Shown here: piece by piece, positions 31,906 through 39,747 of the stretch
How positions within the stretch are numbered: the stretch's first letter is position 1
Layout of the letters: each line of letters starts with the position of its first letter
Assembly (NCBI RefSeq): GCF_000091545.1
Contig: NC_006461.1
Span: forward strand, 371,564-435,563
DNA: 64,000 nt
Direction: 5' to 3'
Origin: Thermus thermophilus HB8
GTDB lineage: Bacteria > Deinococcota > Deinococci > Deinococcales > Thermaceae
The notes under the pieces: generated by a model
Database searches by the model: none
The model's input: only the letters and a program-made list of their open reading frames with translations
Told to the model about the DNA's origin: nothing
Program-made: the position numbers and the translations under genes

Positions 31906-32242
31906 AGCCTATGGCATCCTCGCTCTGCAAGGGTCCGTAGTGCTCCGCCAAAGGCCCCTCGGGGAAGGCGTCGGGGTGGCGGGTAGGGATATAGAGCCCA
32001 TCCAGATAGCGGGCCTTCTCCACCAGCTCCTGGGGCACCTGAAGGGGAAGCTCCTTTAGGAGCCGGGCCACGAGGTGCCCCCAGGCCTCCTGGCCCAGGT
32101 GGAGGTGGAGGGCCTTGACGGCCTTCTCGGCCGCTTGCTGGGTGGCGAAGCAGGCCCACTCGTGCCTCCCGGCGTTCCGGGCGATCTCGGCCGTCTCCAG
32201 GTCCTTCTCCGCCTGGAGGAGCCAGTCCCGGGCCCGGTTCAT
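31862..32242 (-). CDS. HEPN-domain protein, candidate toxin of a HEPN/MNT pair
   Basis: 126 residues, helical. The opening ARDWLLQAEKDLETAEIARN and the segment ACFATQQAAEKAVKALHLHLG are characteristic of HEPN proteins. The RNase motif R-4-6x-H of active HEPN toxins is not evident, since the C-terminus reads GFVRAQMA, so it may be of the substrate-binding rather than RNase type. Its start is 28 nt from divergent hisC, with overlapping -10 elements. Confidence 0.8.
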   Translation of the reverse strand: MNRARDWLLQAEKDLETAEIARNAGRHEWACFATQQAAEKAVKALHLHLGQEAWGHLVARLLKELPLQVPQELVEKARYLDGLYIPTRHPDAFPEGPLAEHYGPLQSEDAIGYAREILGFVRAQMA

Positions 32243-32256
32243 GCCCTGAGTTTACC

Positions 32257-32264
32257 GCTATACT
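32257..32264. promoter_or_regulatory. overlapping divergent -10 elements, hisC and HEPN/MNT
   Basis: Plus strand TATACT at 32259-32264, 6 nt before hisC ATG 32271. Minus strand TATAGC at 32257-32262, 14 nt before HEPN ATG 32242. The hexamers share four base pairs, so polymerase cannot occupy both. Confidence 0.5.
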
Positions 32265-32270
32265 CGGGGC

Positions 32271-33314
32271 ATGCGGGCCTTCAAGGCGCACCTCCGGGGC
32301 CTTAGCCCTTACCCCTACAAGAAGGAGGAGGCCCCGGTGAAGTTGGACCAGAACGAAAGCCCCTTTGACCTCCCCGGGGCGCTTAAGGAGGAGGCCTTGG
32401 GGCGCCTTAGGGCCATCCCCTGGAACCGCTACCCGGAGATCCACGCCGAAAGCCTGCGGAAGAGGCTTTCCGCCCTTCTGGACTGGCCCGAGGAGGGGAT
32501 CGTCCTTGCTCCCGGCTCCAACCTCCTGATCCTCGCCCTGAGCCTGGCGGCGGAGGAGGTCCTGGACCTTAGGCCCTCCTTCCCCCACTACGCCCACGCC
32601 GCCAAGGTGGCGGGGACGCCCTACCGGGCGGTGCCCCTCGGGGAAGGGTTCTCCCTGGACCTCAAGGCCCTCCTCGCCGCCTTTAGGGGCGGGGTTCTCT
32701 TCCTTCCCAACCCCCACGCCCCCACGGGGGCCCTCTTCCCGGAGGAGGCCCTTCGGGCCCTGGCGGAAAGGGCCAAGGAGGTGGGGGGGCTTTTGGTGGT
32801 GGACGAGGCCTACCGGGAGTTTGCCGGGACGGACTTCCGCTTCCTCGCCCGGGAAAACCCCCACGTGGCCCTGCTTCGCACCTTCTCCAAGGCCTTCTCC
32901 CTGGGGGGGGTCCGCGCCGGGTACCTCCTGGGAAGCCCGGAGGTGGCGGGGGTGGTGCGGGAGGTGCTGCCCCCCTTCGTCCTCCCCGCCCACACCGGGG
33001 CCGTCCTGGAGGTGGTCTTGGAAAACCCGGGCTACGTGGAGAAGGTGGTGGAGGAGGTGGTGGCCCAGAGGGAGCGGGTCTACCGGGAGCTCCTCGCCCA
33101 CCCCACCTGGCGCCCCTACCCGAGCCGCACCAACTTCCTCCTGGTGCGAACCCCCGATGCCGAAGAGGCCTTCCGCCACCTCCTTTCCCAGGGCGTCCTG
33201 GTGCGTCGGCAGGACCGCTATCCGGGGCTTGCGGGGTGCCTCCGGGTGACCGTGGGCCGGAGGGAGGAGATGGACGCCTTCCTTAGGGCGGCCTTCGGGG
33301 TGGCCTATGCGTGA
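32271..33314 (+). CDS. hisC: histidinol-phosphate aminotransferase
   Basis: 347 residues of PLP fold type I. VKLDQNESPFDLP near the N-terminus, WNRYPE, the NPHAPTGALF turn, DEAYREFAG and the Schiff-base Lys in RTFSKAFSLGGVRAGY (about 206) fit HisC. It makes histidinol phosphate from imidazole-acetol phosphate. It overlaps hisB by 8 nt. Confidence 0.93.
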   Translation: MRAFKAHLRGLSPYPYKKEEAPVKLDQNESPFDLPGALKEEALGRLRAIPWNRYPEIHAESLRKRLSALLDWPEEGIVLAPGSNLLILALSLAAEEVLDLRPSFPHYAHAAKVAGTPYRAVPLGEGFSLDLKALLAAFRGGVLFLPNPHAPTGALFPEEALRALAERAKEVGGLLVVDEAYREFAGTDFRFLARENPHVALLRTFSKAFSLGGVRAGYLLGSPEVAGVVREVLPPFVLPAHTGAVLEVVLENPGYVEKVVEEVVAQRERVYRELLAHPTWRPYPSRTNFLLVRTPDAEEAFRHLLSQGVLVRRQDRYPGLAGCLRVTVGRREEMDAFLRAAFGVAYA

Positions 33315-33891
33315 GGCCACGGTGGAAAGGGCCACGGCCGAGACCTGGGTGTGGCTCCGCCTTGGCCTGGACGGGCCCACCGGGGGGAAGGTGGACACGG
33401 GCCTCCCCTTCCTGGACCACATGCTTCTCCAGCTCCAGCGCCACGGCCGCTTCCTCCTGGAGGTGGAGGCCAGGGGGGACCTCGAGGTGGACGTGCACCA
33501 CCTGGTGGAGGACGTGGGCATCGCCCTGGGGATGGCCCTGAAGGAGGCCCTGGGGGACGGGGTGGGGCTGGAGCGCTACGCCGAGGCCTTCGCCCCCATG
33601 GACGAGACCCTGGTGCTCTGCGTCTTGGACCTCTCGGGAAGGCCCCACCTGGAGTTCCGCCCCGAGGCCTGGCCCGTGGTGGGGGAGGCGGGCGGGGTGA
33701 ACCACTACCACCTCCGGGAGTTCCTGCGGGGCCTGGTGAACCACGGGCGGCTCACCCTCCACCTGAGGCTCCTTTCCGGAAGGGAGGCGCACCACGTGGT
33801 GGAGGCGAGCTTTAAGGCTTTGGCCCGGGCCCTCCACAAGGCGACCCGGCGCACGGGGGAGGGGGTCCCCAGCACCAAAGGGGTGCTTTGA
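33307..33891 (+). CDS. hisB: imidazoleglycerol-phosphate dehydratase
   Basis: 194 residues, the monofunctional bacterial form without a histidinol phosphatase domain. Metal-binding histidines occur in the pairs LDHMLLQLQRHG, DVHHLVEDVGI, VNHYHLREFL and EAHHVVEASFK. It dehydrates imidazoleglycerol phosphate. Translation is coupled to hisC by overlap. A hairpin repeat begins 6 nt after its stop. Confidence 0.95.
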   Translation: MREATVERATAETWVWLRLGLDGPTGGKVDTGLPFLDHMLLQLQRHGRFLLEVEARGDLEVDVHHLVEDVGIALGMALKEALGDGVGLERYAEAFAPMDETLVLCVLDLSGRPHLEFRPEAWPVVGEAGGVNHYHLREFLRGLVNHGRLTLHLRLLSGREAHHVVEASFKALARALHKATRRTGEGVPSTKGVL

Positions 33892-33896
33892 TGCCA

Positions 33897-33960
33897 CCCC
33901 ATGCTGGCTTGCGCCAGCATGGGGGCCCCGGCAAAAGCTCCCTGAGGGAGCCTCCCCGGG
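33897..33960. repeat. intergenic hairpin repeat, copy 2 (after hisB)
   Basis: A perfect 12-bp inverted repeat with a 4-nt TTGC loop (33897-33924), then GCCCCGGCAAAA and a second 6-bp hairpin GCTCCC-TGA-GGGAGC (33937-33951) inside CCCCGG/CCGGGG flanks. The first hairpin and the following sequence match copy 1 after acpP. It separates hisB from hisH and may be a processing or partial termination site. Confidence 0.65.
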
Positions 33961-34000
33961 CCAGTCGGACGAAGGAAACCGGATGATGCCCCCTTTGGGA

Positions 34001-34603
34001 GTGAGGATGAAGGCGCTGCTCATTGACTACGGCTCAGGCAACCTGAGAAGCGCCGCCAAGGCCCTGGAGGCCGCGGGCTTCTCCGTGGCGGTGGCCCAGG
34101 ACCCCAAGGCCCACGAGGAGGCCGACCTCCTTGTCCTCCCCGGGCAGGGCCACTTCGGCCAGGTGATGCGGGCCTTCCAGGAGAGCGGCTTCGTGGAGCG
34201 GGTCCGCCGCCACCTGGAAAGGGGCCTACCCTTCCTCGGAATCTGCGTGGGGATGCAGGTCCTCTACGAGGGCAGCGAGGAGGCCCCGGGGGTGAGGGGG
34301 CTTGGCCTCGTTCCCGGGGAGGTGCGGCGCTTCAGGGCGGGCCGGGTCCCCCAGATGGGCTGGAACGCCCTGGAGTTCGGCGGGGCCTTCGCCCCCCTCA
34401 CGGGGCGCCACTTTTACTTCGCCAACTCCTACTACGGCCCCCTCACCCCCTACTCCCTGGGGAAGGGGGAGTACGAGGGCACCCCCTTCACTGCCCTCCT
34501 CGCCAAGGAAAACCTCCTCGCGCCCCAGTTCCACCCCGAGAAGAGCGGGAAGGCGGGTCTGGCCTTCCTCGCCCTAGCCCGCCGCTACTTTGAGGTCCTC
34601 TAG
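34001..34603 (+). CDS. hisH: imidazole glycerol phosphate synthase, glutaminase subunit
   Basis: 200 residues from GTG 34001, the known length for this species; ATG 34007 has a better-placed ribosome site (GGGAG, 5 nt) and could be used instead. Class I amidotransferase: oxyanion segment LPGQGHFGQV, nucleophile Cys in GICVGMQVLYEG, and catalytic His-Glu in APQFHPEKSG. HisH feeds ammonia to HisF, which is not nearby. It overlaps convergent pfkB by 30 nt. Confidence 0.94.
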   Translation: MRMKALLIDYGSGNLRSAAKALEAAGFSVAVAQDPKAHEEADLLVLPGQGHFGQVMRAFQESGFVERVRRHLERGLPFLGICVGMQVLYEGSEEAPGVRGLGLVPGEVRRFRAGRVPQMGWNALEFGGAFAPLTGRHFYFANSYYGPLTPYSLGKGEYEGTPFTALLAKENLLAPQFHPEKSGKAGLAFLALARRYFEVL

Positions 34604-35494
34604 GGTGACGAGCCGCCCCTGGGCCCCGATGGCGGTGGCGGCCAAGGCGCCCGCCAGGTTGGCCAGGCGGCCCGCCTCCACGGGGCTTAGGCCTTCCAGG
34701 ATGGCGTGGGCGAAGGCGGCGGTGTAGGCGTCCCCGGCCCCCGTGGAGTCCACGATGTCCTCCACGGGGAAGGGCTCAATGAGCTCCTCCCCCTCCGGGG
34801 TGACCACGATGGAGCCCATGGCCCCCACCTTGACGGCGAGGTGCTGGAACCCCTCCTGGCGGAGCCTCGCCACCCCCTGGGAGATGGAGGAGGCCCCGGT
34901 GAGGGTCTTGAGCTCCCCCTCGTTCATGAGGAGCCAGCCCACCCCCCGGAGGTGCTTCAGGAGCTCCTTTCCCGCGGCCCGCACCGCCCCGGCCCCGAGG
35001 TCGGCGAAAACGGGGAGCTCCCGCCTTCGCGCCGCCTCGAGGACCTCGGCGGCGTAGCTCCGGGAAGGCCCCCCCACCAGGGCGTAGGCGGAGAGGACCA
35101 CGGCGTCCACCTGGTCCAGGAAGCGGGGCTTGAAGAGGGCCGGGTCCAGGTAGCGGCTCGCCCCCTCGGCGCTCACCATGGCCCGCTCCCCCCCGGGGAC
35201 CACCAGGATGAGGACGGAGCTCGTGGTGTGCTCCGGGTCCTCCTGGAGGTGGCGGAGGTCCACCCCCACCTCCCGCACCCGGCTTAGGGCGAGCTCGGCG
35301 AAGGGGTCCTTCCCCACCCGGCCCGCCAGAAAGACCCGGTGGCCTAGGCTTGCGAGCTGGGCCGCCAAGGTTCCCCCGGCCCCTCCCGGCTTCATCAGGG
35401 CCCGCCTCGAGGGCACCTCCTCCCCCGGCTCGGGGATGCGCTCCAGGAAGAAGAGGAGGTCCACGGAAACGTCTCCCAACACGAAGAACCGCAT
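34574..35494 (-). CDS. PfkB-family carbohydrate kinase
   Basis: 306 residues. The ribokinase fold is shown by KPGGAGGTLAAQLASLG near 35-51, an acidic lid region, and the C-terminal anion-hole motif VDSTGAGDAYTAAFAHAI with catalytic Asp about 253. It phosphorylates a sugar or nucleoside; substrate unknown. AAGGAGG lies 5 nt before ATG 35494, and TAGACT further upstream is a possible -10. Confidence 0.88.
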   Translation of the reverse strand: MRFFVLGDVSVDLLFFLERIPEPGEEVPSRRALMKPGGAGGTLAAQLASLGHRVFLAGRVGKDPFAELALSRVREVGVDLRHLQEDPEHTTSSVLILVVPGGERAMVSAEGASRYLDPALFKPRFLDQVDAVVLSAYALVGGPSRSYAAEVLEAARRRELPVFADLGAGAVRAAGKELLKHLRGVGWLLMNEGELKTLTGASSISQGVARLRQEGFQHLAVKVGAMGSIVVTPEGEELIEPFPVEDIVDSTGAGDAYTAAFAHAILEGLSPVEAGRLANLAGALAATAIGAQGRLVTLEDLKVAAG

Positions 35495-35602
35495 CTCGCC
35501 TCCTTAACCCGTACGCCCAAGGGTCTGCCCTTAGTCTAGCCCACGGGCGCCCCTGTCTTTGCCCGGAGGATACCCGGCCAACATGAGAAATGCGTAACGA
35601 GG

Positions 35603-35631
35603 TGGACCGCCGCCCGGGGAAGGCTTACCCT
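35603..35631 (+). promoter_or_regulatory. guaB promoter
   Basis: TGGACC (35603-35608) and TACCCT (35626-35631) with 17-nt spacing; ATG 35639 begins 7 nt after the -10, so the mRNA is predicted leaderless. The rest of the 144-nt gap from pfkB contains the pfkB leader. Confidence 0.6.
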
Positions 35632-35638
35632 AGAGAGT

Positions 35639-37120
35639 ATGGACGAGGGGAAGATCCTCTACGAGGGGCTCACCTTTGACGACGTGTTGCTCCTTCCCGA
35701 CTACTCCGAGGTCCTGCCCAAGGAGGTTTCCGTCAGGACGCGGCTCACCAAGCGCCTTTTCCTCAACATCCCCATCCTCTCCGCCGCCATGGACACGGTG
35801 ACCGAGGCGGAGATGGCCATCGCCATGGCCCGGGAGGGGGGGCTTGGGGTCATCCACAAGAACCTCTCCATTGAGGCCCAGGCGGCCATGGTGCGCAAGG
35901 TGAAGCGCTCCGAGGCGGGGATGATCCAGGACCCCGTGACCCTCCCCCCCACGGCCACCCTGGAGGACGCCGAGCGCCTCATGCGGGAGTACCGCATCGG
36001 GGGGCTACCCGTGGTGGACGTGTACGGGAGGCTTCTGGGCCTGGTGACGAACCGCGACCTCCGCTTTGAGCGGGACCTCAAGCGGCCCGTGACCGAGGTC
36101 ATGACCCCGGTGGAGCGCCTCGTCACCGCCCGCCCCGGCACCACCCTGGAGGAGGCGGAGGAGCTCCTCAGGCGGCACAAGGTGGAGAAGCTCCCCCTGG
36201 TGGACGAGTCGGGGAGGCTCAAGGGGCTCATCACCCTGAAGGACATCGTCAAGCGGCGCCAGTACCCGAACGCCGTCAAGGACGCCCAGGGAAGGCTCCT
36301 CGTGGGGGCGGCGGTGGGGGCCTCCAAGGACCTTCCCGAAAGGGCCCAGGCCCTGGTGGAGGCGGGGGTGGACGTCCTCGTCTTGGACTCCGCCCACGGC
36401 CACTCCAAGGGGATCCTGGAGGCCCTCGCCTACCTCAAGGAGACCTTCGGCGAGAGGGTGGAGGTCATCGCCGGGAACGTGGCCACCCGAGAAGGGGCGA
36501 GGGCCCTGGCCGAGCGGGGGGCGGACGCGGTGAAGGTGGGGATCGGCCCCGGCTCCATCTGCACCACCCGGGTGGTCACGGGGGTGGGGGTGCCCCAGAT
36601 CACGGCCATCCTCGAGGCGGTGGCGGGGGTTAAGGACCTGGACGTGCCCGTGATCGCCGACGGGGGGATCAAGTACACGGGGGACGTGGCCAAGGCCATC
36701 GCCGCCGGGGCCCACGCGGTGATGCTCGGCAGCATGCTGGCGGGCACGGACGAGGCCCCGGGGGAGGAGGTCTTAAAGGACGGGCGCCGCTACAAGCTCT
36801 ACCGGGGCATGGGCTCCCTGGGGGCCATGAAGCAGGGCTCCGCCGACCGCTACTTCCAGGATCCCGAAAAAGGGGAGACCGAGGCCAAGAAGCTCGTTCC
36901 CGAGGGGATTGAGGGAATGGTGCCCTACAAAGGCCCCGTGGCCGATGTCCTCTACCAGATCGTGGGGGGCTTGCGGAGCGCCATGGGGTACGTGGGGGCG
37001 CCGGACATTGAGACCTTCCGCAAGAAGGCCCGCTTCGTGCGCATGACCATGGCGGGGCTCATTGAGAGCCACCCCCACGACGTGGTGGTGGTCAAGGAGG
37101 CCCCCAACTACTCCCGCTAA
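35639..37120 (+). CDS. guaB: inosine-5'-monophosphate dehydrogenase
   Basis: 493 residues. The TIM barrel is interrupted by two CBS domains (about 95-210; MIQDPVTLPPTATLEDAERL begins the first). The catalytic Cys is in GIGPGSICTTRVVTG (about 308), and the flap region LYRGMGSLGAM and GVEGMVPYKG-like sequence (GIEGMVPYKGPV) are present. It oxidises IMP to XMP, rate-limiting for GMP. Convergent with a small gene at the stop codon. Confidence 0.96.
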   Translation: MDEGKILYEGLTFDDVLLLPDYSEVLPKEVSVRTRLTKRLFLNIPILSAAMDTVTEAEMAIAMAREGGLGVIHKNLSIEAQAAMVRKVKRSEAGMIQDPVTLPPTATLEDAERLMREYRIGGLPVVDVYGRLLGLVTNRDLRFERDLKRPVTEVMTPVERLVTARPGTTLEEAEELLRRHKVEKLPLVDESGRLKGLITLKDIVKRRQYPNAVKDAQGRLLVGAAVGASKDLPERAQALVEAGVDVLVLDSAHGHSKGILEALAYLKETFGERVEVIAGNVATREGARALAERGADAVKVGIGPGSICTTRVVTGVGVPQITAILEAVAGVKDLDVPVIADGGIKYTGDVAKAIAAGAHAVMLGSMLAGTDEAPGEEVLKDGRRYKLYRGMGSLGAMKQGSADRYFQDPEKGETEAKKLVPEGIEGMVPYKGPVADVLYQIVGGLRSAMGYVGAPDIETFRKKARFVRMTMAGLIESHPHDVVVVKEAPNYSR

Positions 37121-37347
37121 TCCCCGAAGAGGCGGCGGAAGGCCTCCGCGCTCCCCTTCTTCCGGGCGGGGCGGTAGACGCCCTCCTTCTCCTCCAAAAG
37201 CCCCTCCGCCACCAGGGCCTTGAGGGTGTCCAGAAGCTCCTTCTTGGAGAAGGGCTCCCCTTCCTCGTCCAGGTAGCGCTGGATCTCCTTGAAGGTGGCG
37301 AGGCGGAGCGCCTCCACCGCCCGCATCACCCAGCCCTTGCGGTCCAT
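37117..37347 (-). CDS. small winged-helix-like protein
   Basis: 76 residues, MDRKGWVMRAVEALRLATFK at the start. Helices and a beta-hairpin pattern (TFKEIQRYLDEEG, SKKELLDTLKALVAEGLLEEKEGVYR) match a winged helix-turn-helix fold, so DNA or RNA binding is possible. The basic tail (PARKKGSAEAFRRLFGD) would fit. No named family recognised. Its stop overlaps the guaB stop by 4 nt. Confidence 0.6.
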   Translation of the reverse strand: MDRKGWVMRAVEALRLATFKEIQRYLDEEGEPFSKKELLDTLKALVAEGLLEEKEGVYRPARKKGSAEAFRRLFGD

Positions 37348-37387
37348 GCCACCATCCTAAACCCGCGCCTGTGCCATCCTGGCCCTT

Positions 37388-37873
37388 GTGGACCCCTACC
37401 GGGAGTACCAGGACTACGTCATGGCCTCGAGGCTCCTCGTGGCCTCGGGCCTTTCCCGGGAGATCCTCACCCTCGCCCAGTACGCCCGCCTCCGCCTAAA
37501 GCGCCTGGAGCTCGCCCGGGCCCGCCGCTTCCGGGAGCTCGAGGCCTTGGACCGGAGGCTCCGCTACGGCTTCTGGACAGACCCCCTCCGCCTCCGGGAG
37601 CACCTCCACCCCCTCCGGGACAGCCCCTACCTGGCGGACCCCGAGGCCTTTGAGCGCCTCCTCTTCCCCGAGGAGCGGGCCCGCCTCCGCTACCCGGGCC
37701 AGGCGGGGGAGTACTACCTGGGCTGGCTCCGCCTCCCTCCCCTCCTCATGGAGCCCTGGGCCTTTGAGGAGGCCTTGCGGGCCCAGGAGGAGAAGGGGCG
37801 GGCGCTTCCCCTCTTCCTCAACGCCTTCCACCTCGGGCCTGGCGGGCGAGAAGGCCCATGGCGAGGGCGATGA
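37388..37873 (+). CDS. hypothetical protein, probably truncated at the 3' end
   Basis: 161 residues from GTG 37388. The charged, helical N-terminal 145 residues (LTLAQYARLRLKRLELARAR, RLRYGFWTDPLRLREHLHPL) look like real protein; the last 16 (LGPGGREGPWRGR) are low-complexity and are simply the antisense of dsbB. An in-frame (same phase) hydrophobic tail ending in TAA lies beyond dsbB at 38243-38323, suggesting that dsbB was inserted into this gene. Function unknown; a single C-terminal membrane helix would be expected of the intact form. Confidence 0.5.
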   Translation: MDPYREYQDYVMASRLLVASGLSREILTLAQYARLRLKRLELARARRFRELEALDRRLRYGFWTDPLRLREHLHPLRDSPYLADPEAFERLLFPEERARLRYPGQAGEYYLGWLRLPPLLMEPWAFEEALRAQEEKGRALPLFLNAFHLGPGGREGPWRGR

Positions 37874-38243
37874 GGGTGAAGGCGATGAGGGCCTGGAGGG
37901 GGATGGGGAACTCGGGGATGTACTCCGCGCTGCAGGGCACGGGGGGTTTGCAGGCCAGAGGGAAGAGTCCCGGGAACCACTGCTGGGTGAGGTGGAGGAC
38001 GCTCACGCTTCCCCCAAGGAGGGAGAGGGCGAGGCTGTAGGGCCAGACGCCAAAGTCCTGCCGCCAGAGGGCAAGGCCCAGGATCACCGCCTGGGGGTAC
38101 ATGAAGATCCGCTGGTACCAGCAGAGCTCGCAGGGCAGGAAGAGGCGCACCTCGGAGTAGTAGAGGCTGCCCAGGGTGGCCACCAGGGCCACCACCCAGG
38201 CGAAGGCCAGGTAGAGGGTCTTTCGCTCCACGGCCTCCAGCAT
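37818..38243 (-). CDS. dsbB: DsbB/BdbC-family disulfide oxidoreductase
   Basis: 141 residues with four hydrophobic helices. The redox pairs are CELC (about 39-42, after the first two helices) and CKPPVPC (about 98-104), as in BdbC. It reoxidises a DsbA-type thiol oxidase with quinone. ATG 38243 is used; GTG 38231, six residues after a TATGCT hexamer, is an alternative leaderless start. No dsbA in the window. It lies antisense over the 3' end of the gene at 37388. Confidence 0.88.
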   Translation of the reverse strand: MLEAVERKTLYLAFAWVVALVATLGSLYYSEVRLFLPCELCWYQRIFMYPQAVILGLALWRQDFGVWPYSLALSLLGGSVSVLHLTQQWFPGLFPLACKPPVPCSAEYIPEFPIPLQALIAFTLIALAMGLLARQARGGRR

Positions 38244-38323
38244 ACCGGGCCTTGGCCTGGGGGGCCGCGCTCTTCGTGACCGGGCTCAACCTCTGGCTCC
38301 TTGGGCGGCTGCTCGTGGGCTAA
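38243..38323 (+). pseudogene. orphan hydrophobic C-terminal fragment, possible severed tail of the 37388 gene
   Basis: The frame reads YRALAWGAALFVTGLNLWLL then GRLLVG and stop: one good transmembrane helix with a short positive end, in the same phase as the gene at 37388. No start codon or ribosome site precedes it. It could also be chance in GC-rich DNA. Confidence 0.35.
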
Positions 38324-38376
38324 TGCCCCAAAGCCTGGTTCGGGCGTCCCCTTTGGCGAAACCCACGCCCGGGCGC

Positions 38377-39291
38377 TCAGGCCTCGAGGAGGGCCTCCAC
38401 GAAGGCCTCGGCGTCAAAGGGCTGGAGGTCGTCCGGGCCTTCTCCCACGCCGATGAAGCGGATGGGCACCTTTAGGGTGCGGACGATGGGGACCAGGACC
38501 CCGCCCTTGGCCGTCCCGTCCAGCTTGGTGACGATGACCCCGGTGAGGCCCACGGCCTCGTGAAAGCGCTTGGCCTGCTCCAGGCCGTTTTGCCCGGTGA
38601 CGGCGTCCAGCACGAGCCACACCTCCCCCGGCTCCCCGGGGTCCGCCTTGGCGATGGCCCGCTTCACCTTCTTGAGCTCCTCCATGAGGCCCTGCTTGGT
38701 GTGGAGGCGGCCCGCGGTGTCCACGAAGAGGAGGTCCAGGCCCCGCGCCCTTCGGGCCTTGGCGGCGTCAAAGGCGAGGGCGGCGGGGTCCGCCCCTTCC
38801 GGGCCCTGGATCACCGGGATCCCGAGGCGCTTCCCCCACTCCGCAAGCTGGGCTCCCCCCGCGGCGCGGAAGGTGTCCCCGGCGCAGAAGAGGACCTTCT
38901 TGCCGAGGCCCTGGTAGAGGCGGCCCAGCTTGGCGATGGTGGTGGTCTTGCCCACCCCGTTCACCCCCACCACCATCACCACGTGCCCCTGAGGCTCCAC
39001 GGGGCGGAGCTTCTGGGGACGGAAGCCGAGCTTCCTCAGCGTGGCCCGCCGCTCGTCCGGCTCCAGCATCTGGACGAGCTTCTCCTTCACCACCTCCTTC
39101 AGGTCCCGCCGCCCCGAGGCCCGCACCTCCTTGAGGAGCTCCTCCGTGGCCGCCACCCCCACGTCGGCGGCGAGGAGGGCCATCTCCAGCTCCTCCAGGA
39201 CCTCCTCGGGGTCGCCGCCCCAGGGGATGGCCTTGAGGAGCCTTTCCCGGGTCTTGGCGAGGCCCGCCCTGAGCCGGTCAAAGAGGCCCAT
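38377..39291 (-). CDS. ftsY: signal recognition particle receptor FtsY
   Basis: 304 residues, short form lacking the long acidic A domain. The N domain begins MGLFDRLRAGLAKTRERLLK; the G domain has GVNGVGKTTTIAKLG (about 109-123), DTFRAA, DTAGRLHTK and TKLDGTAKGG. It docks SRP-ribosome complexes to the membrane. Its start overlaps the stop of the upstream outer-membrane-like gene by one base. Confidence 0.96.
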   Translation of the reverse strand: MGLFDRLRAGLAKTRERLLKAIPWGGDPEEVLEELEMALLAADVGVAATEELLKEVRASGRRDLKEVVKEKLVQMLEPDERRATLRKLGFRPQKLRPVEPQGHVVMVVGVNGVGKTTTIAKLGRLYQGLGKKVLFCAGDTFRAAGGAQLAEWGKRLGIPVIQGPEGADPAALAFDAAKARRARGLDLLFVDTAGRLHTKQGLMEELKKVKRAIAKADPGEPGEVWLVLDAVTGQNGLEQAKRFHEAVGLTGVIVTKLDGTAKGGVLVPIVRTLKVPIRFIGVGEGPDDLQPFDAEAFVEALLEA

Positions 39292-39731
39292 CAGCGGAAG
39301 CTTACCCCGAAGGCGAGGCGGAAGACCTTAGGAAAGTCGGCGAAGCCGTAGGTGTAGCCGCCCTCGGCGAAGAGGCCGGTGGTGGGGTCCAGGAGGCCCT
39401 CGAGGCCCAGGGCCAGGCTCACGCCCAAGGTGGGGGCGGGCCCCACCACCCCGGCGAGCCCCCCGCCCACGTAGGGGAGGAGGCCTTTGAGGGCGGGGTC
39501 GTACTGCCCCAGGTCGGGCTTGAAGAGGAGGAGGGCCTCCAGGGCCACCCCGGGGGCCTCGGGGGCGAGGTCGGCGGCGAGGCGGCCCGAGAGGTTCTGC
39601 CGTAGGCGGTTCTCCATCCCGGCCCCGAAGGTGAGGCCGAGGCCTTCCCCGTAGCCGAAGCGCATCCCGATGGCGCCTTGGGCCGAGGCGAGGCCCAAAA
39701 GGGCGAGAAGGACGACGAGAAGCCGTCTCAT
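39291..39731 (-). CDS. small outer-membrane beta-barrel-like protein
   Basis: 146 residues from ATG 39731, with signal peptide MRRLLVVLLALLGLASAQG. The mature part is a string of alternating strands with Gly/aromatic turns (MRFGYGEGLGLTFGAGM, GLFAEGGYTYGFADF) ending in LAFGVSFR; a terminal aromatic or hydrophobic strand like this is common in outer-membrane barrels. Function unknown. TATACT 7 nt before the ATG gives a leaderless start. It is co-transcribed with ftsY. Confidence 0.68.
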   Translation of the reverse strand: MRRLLVVLLALLGLASAQGAIGMRFGYGEGLGLTFGAGMENRLRQNLSGRLAADLAPEAPGVALEALLLFKPDLGQYDPALKGLLPYVGGGLAGVVGPAPTLGVSLALGLEGLLDPTTGLFAEGGYTYGFADFPKVFRLAFGVSFR

Positions 39732-39738
39732 GGCGTCC

Positions 39739-39744
39739 AGTATA
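39739..39744 (-). promoter_or_regulatory. -10 hexamer of the outer-membrane-like gene and ftsY
   Basis: TATACT on the minus strand with 7 nt to ATG 39731. It lies 3 nt outside the gltX stop, so transcription also reads through from gltX. Confidence 0.55.
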
Positions 39745-39747
39745 CCC

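Noticed and set aside
31896..33521. 541-codon open frame on the minus strand
   Set aside because: Runs antisense through hisC and hisB and has no domain-like sequence; only the HEPN and MNT genes at its 3' side are real.
38324..38376. Possible terminator after ftsY
   Set aside because: CCAAAG/CTTTGG and GGGCGT/ACGCCC pairs can be drawn, but no stem is dominant and no T-run follows.
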